A stretch of 64,000 nt of DNA from Thereva unica. Taxonomy: Eukaryota > Arthropoda > Insecta > Diptera > Therevidae. Made by a program: the position numbers and the translations under genes. The stretch covers positions 3,450,001 through 3,514,000 of the forward strand of contig OX465281.1 of the NCBI GenBank assembly GCA_949987705.1. The letters are read 5' to 3'. Shown in pieces: positions 59,786 through 64,000 of the stretch. Position 1 is the stretch's first letter. Each line of letters begins with the position of its first letter. The notes under the pieces are model-generated. The model worked only from the letters and a program-made list of their open reading frames with translations. It did not search any database and had not been told where the DNA came from.

Positions 59786-60488
59786 AGCTCAAGCTTAAAC
59801 CCTTTTAAAAAGCTTTTGGTTTGTAATGAGGTTAGCCTCATAGGGCATCATGAGAAACTGATAGGGCATACCTCACTTCAGTTATGTTAATTTTTCTTTG
59901 TGTGGTACTCATGAGGAATCTACGGGGAAAATCTTCTTTCTACCTACCCCTACCCACATGGCGGCCCACACGCTGCAATATAGCAGCTGAGATACTAGGT
60001 ACATACCCTTCATATCCCAGCCAGGGATTTCTGGCTAAGGTACCCAGGCCGGTAAGCCTCTTACCGTTTGTCTTGAAATCCAAGGAGAAAATATTGTTGG
60101 TAGAAGATAAGGGGTCGTCCATACATTACGTGAAGCATTTAGGCGGAGGGGGTCGAGTCGAGTCTCACCCAATCTCACTTGGCGAAGATGTGGGGTCTAC
60201 AGCCACACTAGCGAAGACGACAGTTTAGCATAGCATGCTGTTAATTCAATTGCAAAAATGTTCATGGCCTCAACGGAAATTTTAAACGCACGAACAGATT
60301 CGTGACTGGGAAAACCTTTAAAATTCACCATCCACCATATTGGCAGGAGCAGGCGACGCGGAGAAATTAAATGTACGGGGAATTATCTCGCAGGTGGCGC
60401 GCTTTCACTATAGTACCAATATGTTTGTGCCTTAAGACGGCTTCAGATTCACGCCGTGAACACCCGCGAACAAGCGCGAATTCGAATG
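59786..60488. other. No recognisable feature
   Basis: No gene or repeat recognised. The 114-codon frame at 59884-60225 has no signature. Confidence 0.35.
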
Positions 60489-60952
60489 TTTTTTTTATGT
60501 GAAAGACTAGAGTATCAGGAAAGGCCCTTTATACTGTTGACAATCTATTTTCTTCGTATAGAGTGCAATGTCGAACAGCAAGCTCTAGTCAGGGAGGAAG
60601 GAACTGTCACAACCTAACCGCGATTTTTTTAGTCTACCCGCTCCCATCATTACTATCGCGACTTTGACATCGGGGGCATCGCGAAAAAACAACTCGCTGG
60701 AGGGTTATGCCTTCTGAAACGAGTTGAATCTCATCAACCAACCGATGACATGCATTTTTGGTGGAGCGAGGAAGGGCTAAGGAAGTATATGACTGGAGGA
60801 ATAGGAATGTAAAGAGAGAAGAGGAAAGTAGGGAAGTTTGTAAGTGGGAAAATGGAAAAGGCGAAGGACCTTGGGGCTGGCCGGGATTCGAACCTGGGAC
60901 CGCTGGGATGGTAGCCAGACGTCTTACTCCCTAGGCTAGCGAGGCCTCCGAG
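60489..60952 (-). mobile_element. tRNA-derived SINE, copy 2
   Basis: Same structure as copy 1 at 32730-33143. The head has CGCTAGCCTAGGGAGTAAG and GGTTCGAATCCC, followed by the body with AGGCCCTTTATACTGTTGAC and TCGAACAGCA. The tail is an A-run at 60496-60489 read on the minus strand. An extra segment of about 50 bp near 60712-60765 is absent from copy 1. Confidence 0.85.
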
Positions 60953-61793
60953 TGTGAGTGGTTTTCGCGCCTAGTTCTCGCCTTGCTTTCAGGTCCGAGT
61001 GGATACGGTGTGAGTGTGAATTCGAGCCGTAAATTCACGATTTAAGACTGAATAGAAGTTCAGATCTTCTTTTTTGTCAGTTTTCTTGGACTTCAGACGC
61101 CATCTACACATACTTGACTTCAAGGCGTGAACTTTCAGGCCACGGCCTGCCGTCGATCTGTGTTGTGAAAGGGGCCTTAAGATATGTCACCGGGCCGCCA
61201 AACGACGAATGCTGCGGCGTACGAGCCAAGTAAAACTGACCCGCGAATAGCCATTACAATATAGAACTACAGGAAGGGCCCTCGCAGAATTTTAGCGAAA
61301 TGAAATTCTTGTTGATTCTGAATGCTCACGTTTTGGTAGTTGTGTGTCGACTACATCTCACCAAGAGGGGAGGGGGGGTCGAAATATCCCAAAAATCGCC
61401 TCACGTAATTTATGGACGGCCCCTAAGAAGCACTTATATATCCACTTCGGATTACTTGTTGTAGATATGGTAAAGCGTGAAATAGAGGGCACCACGTCAA
61501 GGCGCATGCGACTTGGTCTCCAGATGATAATTCCGGGTAGAACTGGCACTAACATCTTGTTTTTAATTACCATTTATCAGGTGGTCTTTGTTGTAAATTT
61601 CTCACAAGCCATATTTTGTGTGAGGTTAGAGGACAAACTCCACTGGAACTAGCGCTAGCGCATGGACAGTCTGAGGAGCAGGACTCGCACATCTTTATGG
61701 GGTTTGCCGCAGATCTTGCTTGGAGATGATAATGTTCCCTTTGCAACGATCACCAAAGCTCTAAGTGAATTTAATCTGATTCGTGTATGGTGG
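60953..61793. other. No recognisable feature
   Basis: Short frames only. 61344-61650 shows no family signature. Confidence 0.35.
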
Positions 61794-62326
61794 CAGGGGC
61801 GGCGCTTTCATAGGTGCAAATGGTGCACATGCACCGGGCGCAATTGTACGGGCAGTTCAAACAAAAATTGTGCTTGAAAAGGATTGTGCTTGAAAGTTCT
61901 AGAAAAGTACACCGAAAAACATCCTGTGTAGCAGATGAAGACGTTGGTAAATGTGTGAAGAATAGTAGGCCTTCTACCAGAATAATAGAAGGTCATCTAT
62001 CAGAAGCTTAAGCAGTACGAAGCTTAAAGAAAATAGCTTTAGCGGGGGAGAGTTTTGTGATGCTAAACCGCAAGCAAACCCCGCACAAAAGCAAGATTAC
62101 GAAACAATCTCTAATTGGACACAGCCTTTCTCATTGGTGCAAATGGTGCACTTTCACCGGGCGCAATTTGAAAAATTTATTAGTTCGTGTGTTCATTTTA
62201 AGATATTAAAAGAACTTCACAGAGTGTTTGTGTTTTTTGCCATTGCCCCTCACTGCTGTAAAAAAATGAACAGCTGACGGAGCCGCACTATGGCACCGGG
62301 CGCAAAAAAAACCAGCGCCGGCCCTG
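61794..62326 (+). mobile_element. hAT-like non-autonomous element, copy 4
   Basis: Starts CAGGGGCGGCGCTTTCATAG and ends CAGCGCCGGCCCTG. The 8-bp flanks TATGGTGG (61786-61793 and 62327-62334) are perfect. A second left-end-like block (TCATTGGTGCAAATGGTGCA...CCGGGCGCAA) lies inside at about 62132-62167, so the element holds a partial internal duplication or a nested relative. 533 bp, no transposase. Confidence 0.88.
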
Positions 62327-62334
62327 TATGGTGG

Positions 62335-64000
62335 TTGTTTAATATCCTGTGTAGTACCTTTCTCCGTTCTAAAAATAGATTTAAGCTTGTTGTAGCTAAA
62401 AGAACTCGAATTTTTTTTTCTATTTTTGTTGATTGTATTCTAGGGGGTTTAATTAAAACAACGGATTTACATCCACGTTTCTACATACTCTCACCGCTAT
62501 ACATATGTATGTATATCCTTTCGATCCTAGGAAAATTCATGCAGATATGAACAATGATTGATTATGAGTAAGCGGAGATTTTTATTTGTTGAAGATAGAC
62601 AAACATCACAGCCCCCACAGCATTTTAAGCCATCAACAACGAGGTGACTCACCCACGTCCGACTCTTTACCCTAACTCTGAAATTCAAATCATAAAACAT
62701 CCTTCAAAATCTCAAGCTTTAACAAACAACAACAACAAAATATCGAAAGGAGAAAGTAAATATACAACAACAACAACAACAGCAACAAAATCACCAACAA
62801 ATGAAATCCTGCAGAAGGACTGTTTTGACGCCAACGTCTTTATTGCGCTTTTCTGATATCCATTTTCGACACAGGCGCAGAGGGGCCGCTTGTAAAGCTC
62901 CCCCTGCTCGACAAGAGAAAAAACTTCAAAAAAACCGTTACAAGTGAGATTTTCCTCGAGAGCTTTTCTCCGGCTTTGACAATAAATTACCTCCCCCCCT
63001 CTTTTGGGGCGTCCGATGCTCTTTTTTGAGAATTTTGACAATGCACTTTCTCAGATTTCCAAAACGAAATTCGCAAACTCACGAAAAATCATGAGAAAAT
63101 TCCGTCTTCGGGATCCGAACCGTCAGACCTCGGGTTGGGCAGCATTCATGAGATTTTCCTCGAAGGTTGTGACTTTCCTCGCCGAGGTAATGACTCCTCC
63201 GTTGGTGACGTGAACCTGCTGTGTGAGTTCAGACTGTAGAGGGAGTCGAGGGCGGGAGTGAGGGGATGGGGGAAAATCAACAGTCTTTCAGCTATTCAAG
63301 GCGGGAAGTTCAACAACGTCTTAGAGTTTTTTTCTTTCGATTTTTCTGGTGTAGATAATTGCCGTTTTGATGATGGAAGTTGTTGAATGGTTTTCGGTGG
63401 TAATAATGCGGTACTAAATAATTAATGTGTTTAAAGACCCGCCCTCGGTCCGTGGAGAGGAATCACTGTCATCCTAGCGAGGGTCATAAAAAAAACTCGC
63501 TGAGTCACCCTTTATCTTCTGCTCTTTCTGCAACACCTTCGGGGACTTTGGACTTTGTTTATTTTTTCGGGACTCAGCACTTTTCTCGATTTTAATCGCA
63601 TTTCTTTCAAACATTCCTCGGTGATAGTCATGGAGATTGAAAAACAAATTTACTTTGAGAACTAAAAATGTTTTCATTAAATTTTGCGACTTTTGCCAAT
63701 TGGAGGATGTACAACTGTCGAGCTTGGCAGATGTCGTCTGCATACATATGTAGAGTAGAGACCGATGGTCATTTCCCCGAGAGAGTAGAGGGAAATTGGC
63801 AAAGGAAAGCAAATTTGAACGAAAATGTGAAGCTGTCGACCCAAGTTTATTAACGCTTCAACATTGCTCTTGAATTCCGAGACTATTGAACGGCTTCGAG
63901 TCATGTGAGATTGGATGGAAAAGGGAATTTGGAAGATAGTTGCTTTCGGTTTATTAGAACAATGCGAGAAATTGCATCCTTGTGTCCTTTAGTTTGTCTT
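62335..64000. other. No recognisable gene; simple repeat
   Basis: A (CAA)n run lies at 62765-62785. No coding family or mobile element was recognised. Reading frames near 63500-63850 lack signatures. Confidence 0.35.

Noticed and set aside
1..64000. CRISPR arrays, bacterial operons, riboswitches
   Set aside because: Split genes, short GT-AG introns and retroelement content show eukaryotic nuclear DNA; the only regular array (53.4 kb) has monomers far too long and no spacers.

Overview
This is a window of insect nuclear DNA, most likely from a fly with a large, transposon-rich genome. Introns of 58 and 87 bp have ordinary GT-AG borders. The transposon relics are non-LTR families common in Diptera (I/LOA-like with RNase H, Jockey-like, RTE-like, CR1-like), plus hAT-like, Harbinger-like and TTAA-flanked DNA elements. 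The species cannot be fixed from sequence alone.

One host gene can be reconstructed with confidence. It is a two-pore-domain (K2P) potassium channel on the minus strand, spanning 58175 down to 24069. Its 3' coding exon (24069-25099) encodes the end of the first selectivity filter, TM2, TM3, the second pore (STIGFGD), TM4 and the C-tail. Two alternative 5' cassettes lie upstream. Cassette A (exons 29944-28401 and 28342-28185) and cassette B (58175-57764, 44092-43995 and 43907-43736) each encode an N-terminus, TM1, an extracellular cap and a first pore helix. Both end in phase 1 after TTI-G and both join in frame to the shared exon. The predicted products are 910 aa (A) and 570 aa (B). Cassette A, with its own leader, lies inside the 18.6-kb last intron of form B. 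So one gene appears to swap TM1, cap and pore helix 1 by promoter choice and splicing.

The rest is intergenic or intronic DNA filled with mobile elements. 0-24 kb lies downstream of the channel gene. It holds a CR1-like LINE, hAT-like MITEs, LOA-like and RTE-like relics, a three-level nest of DNA elements (8380-11076), Jockey-like remnants and foldback repeats. A weak candidate first exon of another minus-strand gene lies at 16063-16104. 25-58 kb, inside the channel gene, holds RTE-like copies, a LINE inserted into a LINE with a Harbinger-like MITE in the same host element (35160-38800), a Ty3/gypsy integrase remnant, a tRNA-derived SINE, four hAT-like MITEs window-wide with target duplications, and a dimeric tandem array at 53.4-54.4 kb. 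58-64 kb, upstream of form B, holds a possible extra exon, a second SINE, a MITE inside a dispersed repeat, and a further hAT-like element.

The transposon fragments are nearly all broken by stops, frameshifts or truncation. The most intact coding relic is the RNase H region at 35607-36783, which has a single in-frame stop.
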